A stretch of DNA of 64,000 bases from Platerodrilus igneus (lineage: Eukaryota; Arthropoda; Insecta; Coleoptera; Lycidae), in the NCBI GenBank assembly GCA_036346225.1, contig JARFIW010001469.1, forward strand, positions 15,036,001-15,100,000, given 5' to 3'. Every line of letters begins with the position of its first letter. The first letter of the stretch is position 1. The translations under genes and the position numbers were made by a program. The notes beneath the pieces were generated by a model. The model saw only the letters and a list, made by a program, of their open reading frames with translations, did no database searches and was not told the DNA's origin. This document shows positions 44,116 to 57,427 of this stretch, piece by piece.

Positions 44116-47100
44116 GTCAATTAACCGCTTGCGTACAATAAGCTTCTACCCTGCGAAAAATATCGTAATATTCGCCGTATTACATTAACAAATTCCCAAG
44201 TTGAATTCTGACCACCTGTCAGACTTACAAAAGATAGTTTATTACATGCTTTATCAACTGGTGGGTATCATGTTACGGGTTTTTTTTATCCCCTAATGTG
44301 ACCAGTGACCTTTAAGGAAGGATTTCCTTAAAATGATGGAACGCAAATATCTTCCGACCTTGCTAGGGGTCTATTCCTTGGGCAGAGCGTATGAGGATTG
44401 TTCGTGGTTCTTTTTACAAAGCATTATTTTCTTACTAGAGCTAGATTCTTAACAAAACAGGAGTTTAAATAGGACGCTACCAAGTCATGAACTTTAAACA
44501 CAGGGTTTCCCCAAGGGGGATTTGGGCGTCCTTAGATAGGAATACCGTATTAACTGCTAACGCAGAAGCTGTAAAGAAAATTTAATTAAATTTACAAAAA
44601 TGAGGACACAAGAAGCATACTCTTGTTATCTCATATAAAAAACAACAAAGATTAATCAGGAAACAATATTTTGAGCACAGATTTTATGCTCCCAAATCTG
44701 GAAAGGCTATTAAAGCTTCTTGTTAAATTAGGGTTACCACTTTACGCTATTTTATCTTATATCTGGTACTCTACTTCCGAACGTACTTGTTCAGAATAAA
44801 ACAATTAATTAAGAAAATTAAATGTTGCTTCTTTAATTAAAATAGTTCCTTCATAAAAATTGTAAATATAAAATTTATATTTAAGAAAAGATAATACAAG
44901 TTTCATCTACCCATAAAGTAGGCTTATATATTCAAAGGAAATATTAAAAACTTTAAATATTGTTTTCGTTACAAAAATTTAACTTGAATTTATACCAGAA
45001 ACATCAGATCTGTTTTTCTGTTTACATATTTATAAAAATTTAACTACATTGTCTATATATTCATCATTCAGAAATTGTAAGTGAAATCATGCATATATGA
45101 AACATTAATAAGAACTCTTCAGGTTTGCTTAATTTCATTAAAATTAGTAACTGTGATTACACTGCACTAGTATGGACAATAAAAATTTACTAAGGTGCTT
45201 TTCAGTTTGTTAAACGGGTTAATGAAAATAAGTGGTTGCAAAGATATTTTCTGAAGCAGCCTCGTATCAAAGATCATCAAATGTAGACTTGATGTAAGAA
45301 TTATACTAATCTCTTACCTTGGTTTAGCAGGTGTTGTTTACGTGATGGTGTTACAGCATGTTAGGGCAGGTGTTAATACATACGTTCTTCAGAAAACAAG
45401 TGACGTAAAATCCATATGTTCTACAGGACACAACCAGCTGCGTGATCCTTGGACCGGACCATATGAACTTTGTGCGTTTTTCTTATACGCACAAACCGGA
45501 CCAACCAAAATCCAATATAAAACTTAGATGTTCTACGGTGTGTAGATAATTACCATCGTATAGTCGTCCTCCTAATTACTTGTAATTTCACACTCGCAAC
45601 TTCAAAAATACCATTTCAATTCATCATCGGACTTTATTTCCAAACCATAAAATTTCTACGTACTTTGTAGAACGTTTCCTTAAAATCCAAACTTATTGTT
45701 TTCTCGCATAACATTACATAAAATCCAACTATTCATCGTACGGTTGAAGGACGTTCATCTTGGATCGATATTTTATATCGCAAAGTTGACATGAATGAAC
45801 TATAACTTGATACTCGCAGGTGCGAAAGTAGAATTAATATCCTCTTGAAATACAGCATACAGACTGCCTTATTTTTATAAAACCAGATAAGGCGAGTTCA
45901 TTCTAACAAAATGAGCATACGGAGAAGCCTTACAATTAATATACAAAACGGTTTCTTAAAAGGTTCCTTCTCTATACATGCAGGAGGATTATAAAATAAA
46001 TATTTAATTGAAGATTTTCTAACGATGCGTTGAAAGGCATATTTTATTGCAACTTTTACGAAATTATTAAAGGAATATTTTAAGTGCTATTTAAACAGGT
46101 GTCCAAAGAATTATTAAATAAATTTATCAAAAGAATTAGTCAAACGAAGTTATTAAAGAAATTTTTCAAAAGACATTATAAAAAGACGTTATAAAAAGAA
46201 ACTATCCAAAAACGTGTTACAGGCGGAAAAGCTACTAAGTGTATCTTTTCCAGTCAAAGTATAAAATGGGGGCGGCCTGTAAAACAAAAATTAAAGGGGG
46301 TCACCGGCACTAGCTAGCGGAAGGTCGTGGATCATATAGAGGGTTAAAATTTTGAAAAAAGGTTAAATTACTTTATAATACAAAAGATTTGGCACTTACC
46401 TTTCATAAAATATTGTGGCTTAATGACAATTGCCAAGGGCGCCAGACAAGTCGACAATGTCCAAATGTTCGTACAAAACCTTGAAAGACTTGTCATCCCA
46501 AGGAGGACAATTGTTTCTTTTAATCAATTCCTCACTTTTACTACTTATAAAAAAAAATAAGAAAAACTATTGACTTAATCAACGGCAAACAAAACTATTT
46601 AATTCACAGAGCAATAAACGTGAACCTCTTACATTCATTGATTTAGAAATTTAAGTGAATAGGTGACTATGGAATTTATGAAAATTTTGAGTACATAAGT
46701 AGTTATCAAACACTTGTATATGAAAGAAACTTATATTATAAATCGTACACTAAATTAATCCAAACGGTTTATGGCCAAAACGTCCTAACAAACAAACTAA
46801 CTAAAAATTGGTCATGCTACTTAACTATAAAAACTTACTTACTAAAAATTGTCCATTGTTTGAGGGTTTGTTTTCCAACGTAGAACAGTTCTTAAATTTG
46901 GGTAAGAGAATCTCGCTTGTTGCTTCTGTTTGTAATTTTTAAAGAATTGACTGGTACACGAACCCGGCAGAATCTTCTTGACAATATCACTTACTTGTGC
47001 GTCACATGCCTACAAGCTTTTTAATATTTATCTTGCATCACTATAAATCCGCGAACATATAGGCATAACCCTCGCGAAACTGGAAAAGTTATCGCTCCTT

Positions 47101-49130
47101 TCCAATTTTTAATATCGTGATACGAAGTGAAATATTCTATCTGTGCTACCGGAGAACGCTACCCGCGAACTACGTTTCTCTCTACTTCTTGACCACGGAC
47201 GGCCCCTTTGGTAAAACTCCCCGTCTTTGGCTAAAGCCTTCAATTATATAGACTAATTCCTACCCTAATAATTATGTACGTCATTTTCTGTTATCCAATG
47301 ACTAAACAGAACCTCCCACAAAACAAGATTTCAGAAACCAAATCCAACCCCTTTTTAGATGATGGTCACGGATGCAATCACTTTCCCAAGGGTTTAAATT
47401 ATATTGTATTTTCTACGAATTTCTTAATTATTGGGAATGTGGACCATAGCTATGGAGACAGTCGTCTGCCATTAACAAAGACTGGCTAACCTACTTGAGC
47501 CGAAGTGGATTTTAAATACAATGGATGTCTCCAGACTACTTAAAATTACTTGTAATATTTGAACAAATCAAATTGGAAATAGTTTTTGCTATTTATAATA
47601 TTTCGTTTTGTCTAACCCGCTGTCAATCAACGAAAGTATTAAGAAGGTTAAGCTTTTTAAACTGAAATTGGTTTCCTTTATTTACGCTAAAAGGTACTAT
47701 TATATTTTAATTTTATCGGATTTGTCAGTCTGTAACCGACCTAAACTTTTAAGAGGTTTATTGTATTTGATTTACGAGGGTCTAGAGCTATAAATGATGA
47801 CCTGCCGCTGGAATTTAGTAGCCTGAAGCTATTTGTAAAGCTGGTCTTTTATTATAAAGGAGCCTAACTAAAATGAGGTAATTTATTGTGGGAATTTTTG
47901 TCTATACTTTATGCAAGTTACTGAATTTTTAATTAATTGATCTGTTTATTCGTTAACATTACAAAATAATGTTACAAACGTTATTAAAAGAGCGCTACAA
48001 CAAAATTATTTAATTTATCTAATAACTTATTTTCAAATCTTACCATTGTTAAAACCACTACGCCTAGTGTTCAGCGCACTAGGGCTCAAACCCGCACAAG
48101 GCCAGACGTAAATTACATGCTAGAACCCTTTTGGTTTCCATGATGGTTCTCGACGAGAGCTCTAGCTAAATTGAGTGCTGATGCAATATGCACGAAACTG
48201 GATAGTTGCTTGGCCTTGATAATATTTATACTAACATTCGACGCCTGATGTTAGCAACAAAACTAGCATTTCTGTATGGCGGTTAGCACTCACAATACCA
48301 ATACTGGTATTTATTTATTTAAAAATGGTTTACCTGATATAAATGACTAGACAAGAGTTTGTAAAACTAAAAATTCATTGACGTTCTGCAGTGGTCAAAA
48401 AAAACTGTTACAATTTGACACGCTTGTTGATAACTTAAGGTCTACTTGTTGACGAATGGGACTTCATTTTGATACATATAATTCTTGACCGCCTTAATGT
48501 ACATACGACTCGCAATTTTCAATTGCATCAGAACCCCACCTCTATCGCCTATAAGGAGATAATTGTTTATTTAGAAAGAAATCCTTCTCAAACTTGTCGA
48601 TCCATCATATAGCCGATTTAAACAAAGTTATTATGTAGCGGTTTTAATTGAGCGCGCATTTAGATCTTGCCGCTAAGGAAAAGATAGAACAACAATTCGG
48701 AACTTTAAAGCGTCCGAGACGGAACTATAAAACACCGCTGTGCCAACAGCTAGATTGGCTATTATCCCATGGAAGATAGTGAGAAGGGCAGGGTTGAAAT
48801 ATTCTTTATTAAATTAAAAATAAAATAAAGTGAAGTTAGACGCCACTGTGTCTAGCAAGTATTATAAAAATGTAATTTTTAGGGTAGATACAGAAACCCT
48901 ATCCGAGTATAATTTAAAAATTTTCATTTACCTTTTTAGAAAATTGAAAACAATAAAATATTATATAATAAATAATTTGTATCTAATAATAATTATAAAA
49001 AGAAACAATTAATTTGACAGGTATTAGCCATATAAAAAATTATTAGTTAAACAAAATATCGTTTCTTAACATTTACATGAGCGCAGTGACGTATCTAGCA
49101 CTTGAAGGCGGGTGGGGCATCTCATTAAAA
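44116..49130. other. Long AT-rich stretch with only faint transposon remnants
   Basis: No intact gene was found. Candidates inside are a gypsy integrase tail near 45340-45530 and a degenerate tandem stretch near 46070-46210 with TTATTAAAGAA/TTATAAAAAGA-like units. ORFs of 60-71 codons here carry no motif. Confidence 0.4.
45340..45530 (+). pseudogene. Possible gypsy integrase GPY/F-module fragment
   Basis: A 61-codon frame contains GHNQLRDPWTGPYELC, resembling the KLxDxWxGPYEV phrase at the end of gypsy integrases. The surrounding sequence does not extend the match. Confidence 0.3.
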
Positions 49131-49139
49131 AGATGGCTA

Positions 49140-49495
49140 AACATTTGAAGATCATCATCATTAGGTCGTCAGTCCTGGAACTGGTTTCCTGTTCTGAGCC
49201 AACCTACTCATTTCCCTGAAACTTCCACCGTCTGTATATTTCACTATCTGCATGCATTAGTCTGATCTAGGCCTATCTCTGCCTTTATTCTTCCTGTCTC
49301 TGCTTATAATATATACCGCACTATTCCCCAAAAATGCCTTAGAATATATCCTGCCCTTCTATGTCTTCTATTTTTGTTGTGTTTTCCACATATGCTTTTA
49401 ACAATTTTTTCCGTGTTTCTATGTTTGTTGTCTTCCAACATAGCCGCTGCTCTTTCTTGTTAGATGCAGTTCGGGTCCCCTTCTATGGTTTTAAA
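49140..49495 (-). pseudogene. RTE-type C-terminal fragment
   Basis: The reverse complement follows the copy at 9240-9816, with GGCCTAGATCAG-like, TATTCTAAGGCATTTTTGGG and GGTTGGCTCAGAACAGGAAA phrases. All frames are broken. The linker module with the SINE tail follows at 49510-49720, and the errantivirus-like LTR cuts in at 49732. Confidence 0.65.
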
Positions 49496-49509
49496 AATAT
49501 TTCCCCGAT

Positions 49510-49727
49510 ATTCAGTGGTATATGAAGGGAGTTAAGCAGCCTGCGACTACCAAGATCCCCCAACACTCAAACATTTGCCGAATTAATGGTTTTCTAATAT
49601 ATGCTTTCGAACACTCACCATTAGTTAAAAATCAGTAAAAACCGAGAACTAGTAGTTTATAATAATCATTAGATTTAAGTGCGATTATTTTTTCATCATT
49701 AGGTTTTTCGTCTTGAAACTAGTTCCA
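49510..49727 (-). repeat. Linker module of the RTE/SINE chimera, reverse copy
   Basis: AGTTAAGCAGCCTGCGACTA and ACATTTGCCGAATTAATGG are the reverse complement of the module at 9817-10020. The copy is cut by the LTR insertion at 49732; the missing part would be another RTE fragment. Confidence 0.65.
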
Positions 49728-49731
49728 CGCG

Positions 49732-50237
49732 AGTTACATACCCACCCCAAATTTATATATGTACAATTAAATAGGAATTATTAAAAAATTATAAAGAAAC
49801 TTAAGTTAGATGCTACATTGTAATTCAAGGATAAATAAAAAAAAGGTTATAAAGTGCACAAGCAAGTTGTGAGAACGGATGTGAATACATTGTATTCCAG
49901 ACATAAGTGATACTGCAGGTGCAGGTCACAGACGGTTAAGAAACCGGAATTATTAGCATTAAGATTATTACTTTGTATTAAATAAATTGAATAAAGGAAT
50001 AAGCAGATATGAGCTCTGCAGGTTCCCACAGAAATGTGAGGGGCAGGGACAACATAAATACCTTGGGAGCCCTAAATAAAATCAGTCAGTCTTGAGTATT
50101 TTAGCTTTTACATTGTTGTTTGTCAGGCTACTCGCCTTAATTCAAATTCAATTATTATTAATTTCGATTTAGTATAATTTTACACAGTTTGCCAAAATTC
50201 CATATGTAATTACTGTTTAATAAATAAATTTTTTACA
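49732..50237 (+). repeat. Errantivirus-like 5' LTR
   Basis: Begins AGTTACATA and ends TTTTTTACA, 506 bp, a close direct repeat of 53714-54079 plus 60733-60875. Confidence 0.85.
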
Positions 50238-52010
50238 AGGAGTTTTCGTAGATAAACCAATCAGCTACGCATCCAGAACCCTAAACGAGATTGAACAAAA
50301 ATACAACACAATCGAAAAAGAATTATTAGCAATTATTTGGGCAACAAAATATTTTAGACCATACCTTTATAAAAGACAATTCTACATATACACCGACCAT
50401 AGACCATTAGTATGACTATGCAAACTCAAGGAACCAATCTCAAAATTACAAAGATGGAGAATTAGACTAGAGGAGTATGATTACGAAATTATATACAAAA
50501 AGAAATTTATAACAATAACTCAGACGCACTAAGCAGAATACAACTCAACGCATTAGAAACGAAGTCAATTATAGGTAACGCAGACGAATCAGAAATACGA
50601 GAAGACCCCGAAGAATTAGACACTATACACATGACACAGAACGAAGAGCCAAAAACCGCGATTAAAATCGATAGATATAAAACCAAATCAATTTATAATT
50701 ACCGAAGTTTTAACCAACCCCAATCCCGTAAAATACACAAAAGTAGACAATAAGTAAATATACCAAATTCAAATAACCAAGGATGATAACGAGGAACAAA
50801 TAATTAAAATTATAAAGGAATACACCCCCGAGAAAGAACGATTTTACTTTTATTTCAACACCGAATATTTATATAAAAGATTTTCCCAATTATATATTAA
50901 ACTATTTAATAACTCTGGCCCTGAACTTATTAAATGCGCAAGAAAATCAATGACCTTAGACGACCCTGACGAAATGAACGACGTAATTGGAAATCAACAC
51001 GAAGGCAAAACCATTCATCGTGGAATCAATAAAAGACTAAAGCATCTTATAAGACGATACTACTTTAAAGATATAAAAGAGTTAATAATAACAGATTCTA
51101 TATCAAGCAATGCGAATTATGTGACAAAGCAAAATACGACAGAACACCCTTAAAAATACCCTTAATGTTAACCAAAACACCCGACAAACCTTTTAAAAAA
51201 TTACATGCAGATACTCTAGTAGTAGAAGCACAAAACTTTTTAACAATTGTAGACGCATTCACCAAAATAGGCCAAGCGATACCCATCACTTCAAAAATAG
51301 CATCGACGTAACCCAAGGATTCCTACAATATTTTACATTTTATGGCACACCCGAAACAATAACTTTAGATAATGGCAGCGAATTTAGAAACGAAACGATA
51401 CAAAACACCCTAGAATTCGATAAAATAAAAATTCATTTTATAATCGAAAACCACCCTGAATCGAACGGATTAATTGAAAGATTACACCTAACCCTCTTAG
51501 AGTAGATCAGAGTATTAAGATTAACTTACAAGAAAGAGCACATCACCAATTTGATGTCATACGCACTAATTGGTTACAATTAAACGATCCACTCATCAAC
51601 AAATTTTACACCCCTAGAATTAACATTAGGACATTCAGATTTCCATTACCCTTACGACATACATTACAACAAAGAAGTATACCAGCAGTATGCTAAGGAA
51701 CATAAAGAGAAGCTAAAAATAACTTATGATAGGGTAAAAGATAAACTAGATAACGACAAAGAGCGTATTACAACAACCCGCAATAAGAATACCGACATAA
51801 ATAAATTTTCAATAGGACAAACCGTATACGAGAAAAGCTTCCAAAGTAAAAGACACAAAATTGCCCCTAGAAATTTAGGCCCGTTCGAAATCAAAAAAAT
51901 ATCAGACAAAAATATAGCCTTAGTAGACAACGGCAAGATAAAAAAATATATTCACTTAAAGAATTTAAGACGCCCTATAATTTCAGATGGACAGCCATCA
52001 CGCTTGCCGT
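50238..52010 (+). pseudogene. Errantivirus-like pol remnant: RNase H and integrase
   Basis: Directly after the LTR the sequence reads in RNase [35 protein letters not shown] and YTDHRPLV, then a stop and RWRIRLEEYDYEIIY. Integrase follows with DTLVVEAQNFLTIVDAFTKI (first Asp), TLDNGSEFRN (second Asp), HPESNGLIERLH (Glu) and a C-terminal part ending HLKNLRRP near 51975. The gag, protease and RT catalytic parts are missing, and the join LTR-to-RNase H is abrupt, so a deletion of several kb removed them. Several stops and frame changes are present. Confidence 0.85.
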
Positions 52011-53590
52011 CAACCTCCAGCTAGGTAGAACGGATAACGACATATTAGTTGAAAACATAAAAAACAACCCCGGTATACTACCAGTAAAATTAAAACAAGA
52101 ATTTCACATAATTAAAGACAATTATTACAGACTAAAACAATCAATGGGCACAGCCAAATTCGGAAAAGAATACGCAATAGAATTGTTAAATTACAAAGGT
52201 ATAATAAAAAAACATTTTAAGAAACATAGAAGATAAATTTAATAGGTTAACACCAACGGAACAAATTACAAGACAAAAAAGAAGACTTATTAACGGACTA
52301 GGTAACAAAATAAAAGCTATCACAGGCAATTTAGATAACCAAGGTGCAGAGCGCCATACAGCAGTCAATTGAAAACCAAAACGACATAAAAATAATGTTA
52401 TAAACCAAATATCTCTAATAACCCAATCAACTATAATAAAATTCAACTATACGTTAACAAAGCTAGTAAAAAATCAAGACCAATAGAATACAAACCCTTA
52501 AAACTAACATGCAAACCACAATGTTAGGAATGCGGGACTTAATCAGATTCAATACGATATTTACTCAAATAATATCAACCCTTACTGTAATCCAACAAAT
52601 TTTAGCCACATTAGAAAATGCTGTAACATTTGCAAAATTAAACACACTACACTTTAGTATCATAGAATCAAGTGACTTATTAAAGAAATTATTAAGAATT
52701 AGTTTATATATAAATAACAGTAAATTACCTTTCGAAGTAATAGAATCAAACGTTCTCATATTGGAAAAATTAGTTATAGTGAAAGGCTATGTAAAGAACA
52801 ACGAAATCACATTTATAATAGAAATTCCAATAGTAGAAAGTTACAATTATAATTATTATCACTTATTTGCTTTTCCAATGAAAATTACTAGCATGTATCA
52901 AGTTATCATTCCCAAAACCAAGTTCCTTTTCTTAAATGAACTCAGATAAGGTTATACGAACGAAAAATGTAACGAAGTAACACCAAAACAATATTTATGC
53001 CAATCATTAACAACAACAACTATCCAAGAAGATAACCCTTGCAAAGTACAATTACTAAGATTTTCAAATCATTATGACAACTGTGAAGCAAAACAAGTAC
53101 AAATCACCAATATGAAAATTCAGAAAGTTAAGGAAAACAAATGGATTACTGTATTTCCAACAGAAGTAATAGCAACCGCCCACTGCAACCGAGACAAAAA
53201 TAATCTAGCTTAAACCGGAAGTAAAGTAATCACCCTTAAGAAAGATTTATCTAAAATTGACGAACGAAATCATTAGAATATATCAGGACCCCGCAGTGAC
53301 CAAGAAATTCGCCAATTTACCAGAACTACATATTAAGATAATACAAGCCGAAGACCAAGAAATAGTCAAGAAACCCATGCAACTATAACACTTAGACTTA
53401 GACGATCTCAACCACGCCATGAAACTAATGGACAATTACAAAGGACACTTAAGTGAATTAAAAGTGCCGAAATTACACTAAGGTAACATAAGCGTTTGGA
53501 CAACTTTATTAATCATTTTAATCATTTTTCTAATTATGTATGTAATGTACAAAATGTATCTTAGATATAAGAATAAAGAAAGAAGTTTTA
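52011..53590 (+). pseudogene. Errantivirus-like env remnant (baculovirus F-like), disabled
   Basis: Downstream of pol lies a decayed envelope gene. A basic cleavage-site-like run followed by LINGLG (near 52270-52300) resembles the fusion-peptide junction of errantivirus/baculovirus F proteins. A 146-codon open piece (52509-52949) holds FAKLNTLHFSII and IIPKTKFL phrases of the same family. A hydrophobic segment near 53495-53560 would be the C-terminal membrane anchor, followed by Lys/Arg-rich residues. Numerous stops and frame changes (for example 52205-52500, 52948 and 53210-53480) make the gene non-functional. Its presence identifies the element as a former insect endogenous retrovirus. Confidence 0.75.
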
Positions 53591-53713
53591 GTTATAAGGA
53601 AACAAAGGTAAACAAAGAAGCAACAAATGTGCCCTTAGGGATAATGAATTTTAAACAATAAAATTTTAAAAATTAAGCAAAGAGAACCTTAATTTTTCAT
53701 TTACGTCGGGAGG

Positions 53714-54079
53714 AGTTACATATCTCCCAAATCTATATATGTACAATTAAGTAAGAATTATTACGAAATTATAAAGAAACTTAAGTTAGATGCAACATTG
53801 TAATTCAAGAATAAATAAAGAAAAGGTTATAATGTTCACAAGCAAGTTGTGAGAACGGATGTGAATACATTGTATTTCAGACGTAAGTGATACTGCAGGT
53901 GTAGGTCACAGACGGTTAAGAACCCACAATCATTAGAATTAAAATCATTACTTTGTATTAAATGAATTGAATATAGAAATAAGCAGACATGAGCACTGCA
54001 AGTTTCCACAGAAATGTGAGGAGCGGGGACAACATAAACACCCCAGGAGCCCCAAATCAAATCAGTCAGTTTTGAGTTT
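53714..54079 (+). repeat. Errantivirus-like 3' LTR, first part
   Basis: Preceded by a purine-rich GTCGGGAGG tract. It matches 49732-50090 and stops at TTTGAGTTT, where the solo LTR begins; the remainder is at 60733-60875. Confidence 0.85.
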
Positions 54080-54382
54080 TGTTGTATATAGCGAAGCCAT
54101 TATTTTAGATTACTTTTAGAAGTACACCATTGTAACAATCAATACATTTTGCATCGTGTATTTTAGGAAACTTTGCAATCTACTTTGTCATTATCTTGTT
54201 CAAACCAAACCTTATTGTTTCATGTTATTTCCTTTTAATCTGTACCAGATTGGTTAGTTACTTTGTATTTTTCATAATCAGTTTTCCTTAAAGATTATTA
54301 CAAATTAGGAAGTTTTGGCTAACTTCTGTACTGATTATCACATGCCAAAACCTTCCGTAGAAACCAGTATCCTTGAGTCAGC

Positions 54383-54391
54383 ATATATAAA
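54383..54391 (+). promoter_or_regulatory. TATA box of the solo LTR
   Basis: TATATAAAA followed by GGCC lies about 300 bp into the solo LTR, where the pol II promoter of an LTR is expected. This supports plus-strand orientation of the LTR. Confidence 0.5.
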
Positions 54392-54730
54392 AGGCCAAGT
54401 TACCTATTTACTCATTGGTAGTTTGTGGGTAGATAGGTAGCTAGCCAAGCCATTGGTCATCTGCTGTAGAGCAAGATGGTCACTTAAAATCTCAACCGTA
54501 AGTTAACTCTTCATTATTATAACTGTTTAACTCTTTTACTGCTTCGTATTTTATTAACATGTTGTTTAGTTTTAAGTTGATTCATTATTAAAAACTGTTG
54601 TTTGATTTCATCGTTTCATTACTTCTATTCAGGTAATTGTTACTTTCACTAAGACTTCCCAATAGATCCCTAGGACCTGAGTTAGGTACCACCTCTCGCC
54701 ACTAAAGACTCTTCCATCACATTACCATGG

Positions 54731-56335
54731 TGTTACGGGCCAATTCAGCACTACGACACCAAGGGACGGATCGGGACCCGAGAGCGGCCTAACTCTAGCC
54801 GGTGAGGGGTAGGTCAGACAAAAGTGTTAGATTGGGATTGCTAAATGCCCTAAGATGACAATTATAATGAGATGTGAATTTGATAAAACGTCAAAAATCG
54901 GGTGGGCACCACCAGTAATGTCACAATGTTAGATGACAAAAAGAGAATCTCGTCACTGGTCGGTAGACTCCTTGCAGCTCAATATTTAACATAAAATCCT
55001 CAGAAAATCTCGCAGAGTAGAAAGGTTGAATCCACCCTATTAACATAAACTTCTTACTAAAATAATGCACGTAGTCAACTTTACTTAATTCTATTAACAA
55101 ATCCCAACGACTGAGATAAATACATGGGTTGGTTACATAAACAAATATGGCACATACATATATGAACAAGCAAATGTAAACATTACCACAAGTAATATTG
55201 TCGATAAAGTAAATGGCATACAATTATTATTACTATAAGGTGTACTGACCAGTAAAGCAATGTTTAATAAAATTAAGGTGGAGTTGAGTGCACAGGACAC
55301 CCCCACTTGCTCTACTTACACAGTAACTAATAAAATATTTGAAACGTAATGCGTAGGACGCCGTGTGCATGCAACCCTACGCTACTAACTTAACGGCAAC
55401 AATAACCTCCAATTTAAAATGTAAATTGTGATCTTAATTCAGCAAATATGTAATCATAATAATTTTGAATAAATGGAAGTATCAGTACAACTGTCTTAAA
55501 TATTACGTTAATTGGGAATAATATGGTTTAACTATTTATACTAGTTAAATGTGTTTGTTGTTCACGACAACGGTAAAGTATCAATAAAGCGCACACACTT
55601 TAGAACTCGGTGATATGGGATTAACACAACTTCATGTACGGGTTGTGCTTAGTTTAATTACACACACATTCAATTATAATCGACGTATTTGGGGATGCAC
55701 TGTAAAATCTACGAATACAGTCGCTTACCTTGTAAGGTGGATTGTACCAGTCAACACTGTGAGGGTGTCGAGTTTTCTACTTTCAAACACGTGACAATTA
55801 ATCTATTACTTGATCCCCAACAACTGGGTTATATTACGGGCCTACCGTAACCGTAACGAGATTTCCATTCATCCTCCAGACAGTAACTCCCAAATTCATT
55901 GGCATTAATTAATACTTCTAAAACGTAAACAACAAAAGAGGATGCTTCAACCTACAAGAGAATGATTAACCACGTGCAGCACGTGACGCTATTAGTAAAG
56001 ATCAACAATCAAAACTCGGCACTTGTATTAAAACTTCCCCTGAACCACCAAAATAAACGATCGATTAACTATGATATTGTAACTACATATTTCATGTAAA
56101 AACTGAATAAATCCGCTCTAAGCGATTTGTTTTATGTCACAAAACTCAACTTAACAAACTTACCCACAGACCTCCGCCTTTTTGATTACCTCCAAAGAAA
56201 CTGTCGAAATTATGAAGGGATGTGCGGGCAATGCGCTCTTTGTTATATTTTAAACTGATGAATTATTTACACAAACTAAGGGACTTTATATACATATTTC
56301 TCTAATATAAGGTAACAAAATAAACGGAACTTACA
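54731..56335 (-). repeat. Young gypsy 3' LTR (minus strand), 1605 bp
   Basis: Its plus-strand sequence starts TGTTACGGGCC and ends CGGAACTTACA. It includes about 155 bp near 55935-56115 that the other LTR lacks. Confidence 0.9.
54921..55223 (-). other. 100-codon ORF inside the LTR
   Basis: A hydrophobic N-terminal half (LFIYVCAIFVYV) and an open frame preserved in both LTRs (the other copy is 59415-59717). Preservation is expected from the recent origin of the LTR pair, so coding is unproven. Confidence 0.2.
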
Positions 56336-56455
56336 CCTCCCCCACTTGAAGACGAAAATCCCATTTTCGACTTAAGAAAACGGAAACATAAACCTAAAGA
56401 AAACGAAACTAACTAAACAACTCAAAAAAAAAACAAAATCGAAACACACTAACAA

Positions 56456-57427
56456 CTAATCGAGATGGTGTTTAAGATCTTTGGCGTGCCATACACCTTT
56501 AGACATGCCAGTCGAATCGGACAACTCATATGTTGAATAAGACACTTTTTTACGAATAATTAAAGGCCCAACAAATTTAGGGGCTAATTTCGCGGTAAAA
56601 TGTTTCGACGCGTCAGACAAAACATAATTCCTTCTCCACACGGAATCACCAACTTCAAAATCGGCGGGACGCCTTCGTAAATCATACTTGATTTTAGCGC
56701 GATCATATGCCACTTTAAGTCTCTTGACAATATCATCGTAAATTTTCTGCATCGCAGCAGAACGCGATAGGAGATCTTTTTGATCAGCAAAATCAACACC
56801 GTTTAAATTACGAAAATTATCAGGCACATCGGGACTTTCTTCAAGATTCATCTCACGACCAAAATTAGCAAAATATGGCGACATACCGGTAACTTCATGA
56901 ATAGCAGTACGTACGGCGCAAGCTACTTTAGGTGAATAACGATCCCAATCTTTGTGATGATCTTTCACATACGACGACAACATGGTCTTCAAAATTCTAT
57001 GTACTCTCTCAACCGGATTCGCTTGAGGATGATAATAAGCATTAAATATTATCTGAATTTTATACAAGGAGGCCAACTTGCTGAATTCCTTAGAACGAAA
57101 CTGAACACCATTATCGGTAAGTAAATATTGCGGAACACCAAACACTAAAATAACATTTTCTTCAAGACGTTGCACCACAGCTGAAGCTGTAGCAGAACGT
57201 AACGGGAAAAACAATAAAACTTTCGTAAAACAATCGGTAACTGACAAAATATAGCAATAACCTCTAGAAGAACGCGGTAACGGACCTATAATATCACAAG
57301 ATACCATCTGCCAAGGTTTCTTAACAATTGGGTGTCTGGACATCAGACCTACAGGTTTCTTCTGTTCAGGCTTCTGCTCTAAACACACTTTACAATGGTT
57401 CACATAACGAGTAACATCAGCCTTCAT
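56456..57427 (-). CDS. Gypsy integrase (323 codons)
   Basis: A DDE integrase that would join element DNA to the chromosome. The zinc-binding half starts before this frame: a HDEPTSGHLG phrase lies in the adjoining protease frame, and CKVCLEQKP continues here. The catalytic residues are Asp in VSCDIIGPLPRSS, Asp in LLTDNGVQF and Glu in ANPVERVHRILK. The C-terminal GPY/F-like module is KLAPKFVGPLIIRKKVSYS, and the frame ends with HAKDLKHHLD. The frame is intact over 323 codons. It overlaps the protease frame by a few bases, with a shift that probably arose with, or after, the internal deletion. Confidence 0.88.
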   Translation of the reverse strand: MKADVTRYVNHCKVCLEQKPEQKKPVGLMSRHPIVKKPWQMVSCDIIGPLPRSSRGYCYILSVTDCFTKVLLFFPLRSATASAVVQRLEENVILVFGVPQYLLTDNGVQFRSKEFSKLASLYKIQIIFNAYYHPQANPVERVHRILKTMLSSYVKDHHKDWDRYSPKVACAVRTAIHEVTGMSPYFANFGREMNLEESPDVPDNFRNLNGVDFADQKDLLSRSAAMQKIYDDIVKRLKVAYDRAKIKYDLRRRPADFEVGDSVWRRNYVLSDASKHFTAKLAPKFVGPLIIRKKVSYSTYELSDSTGMSKGVWHAKDLKHHLD

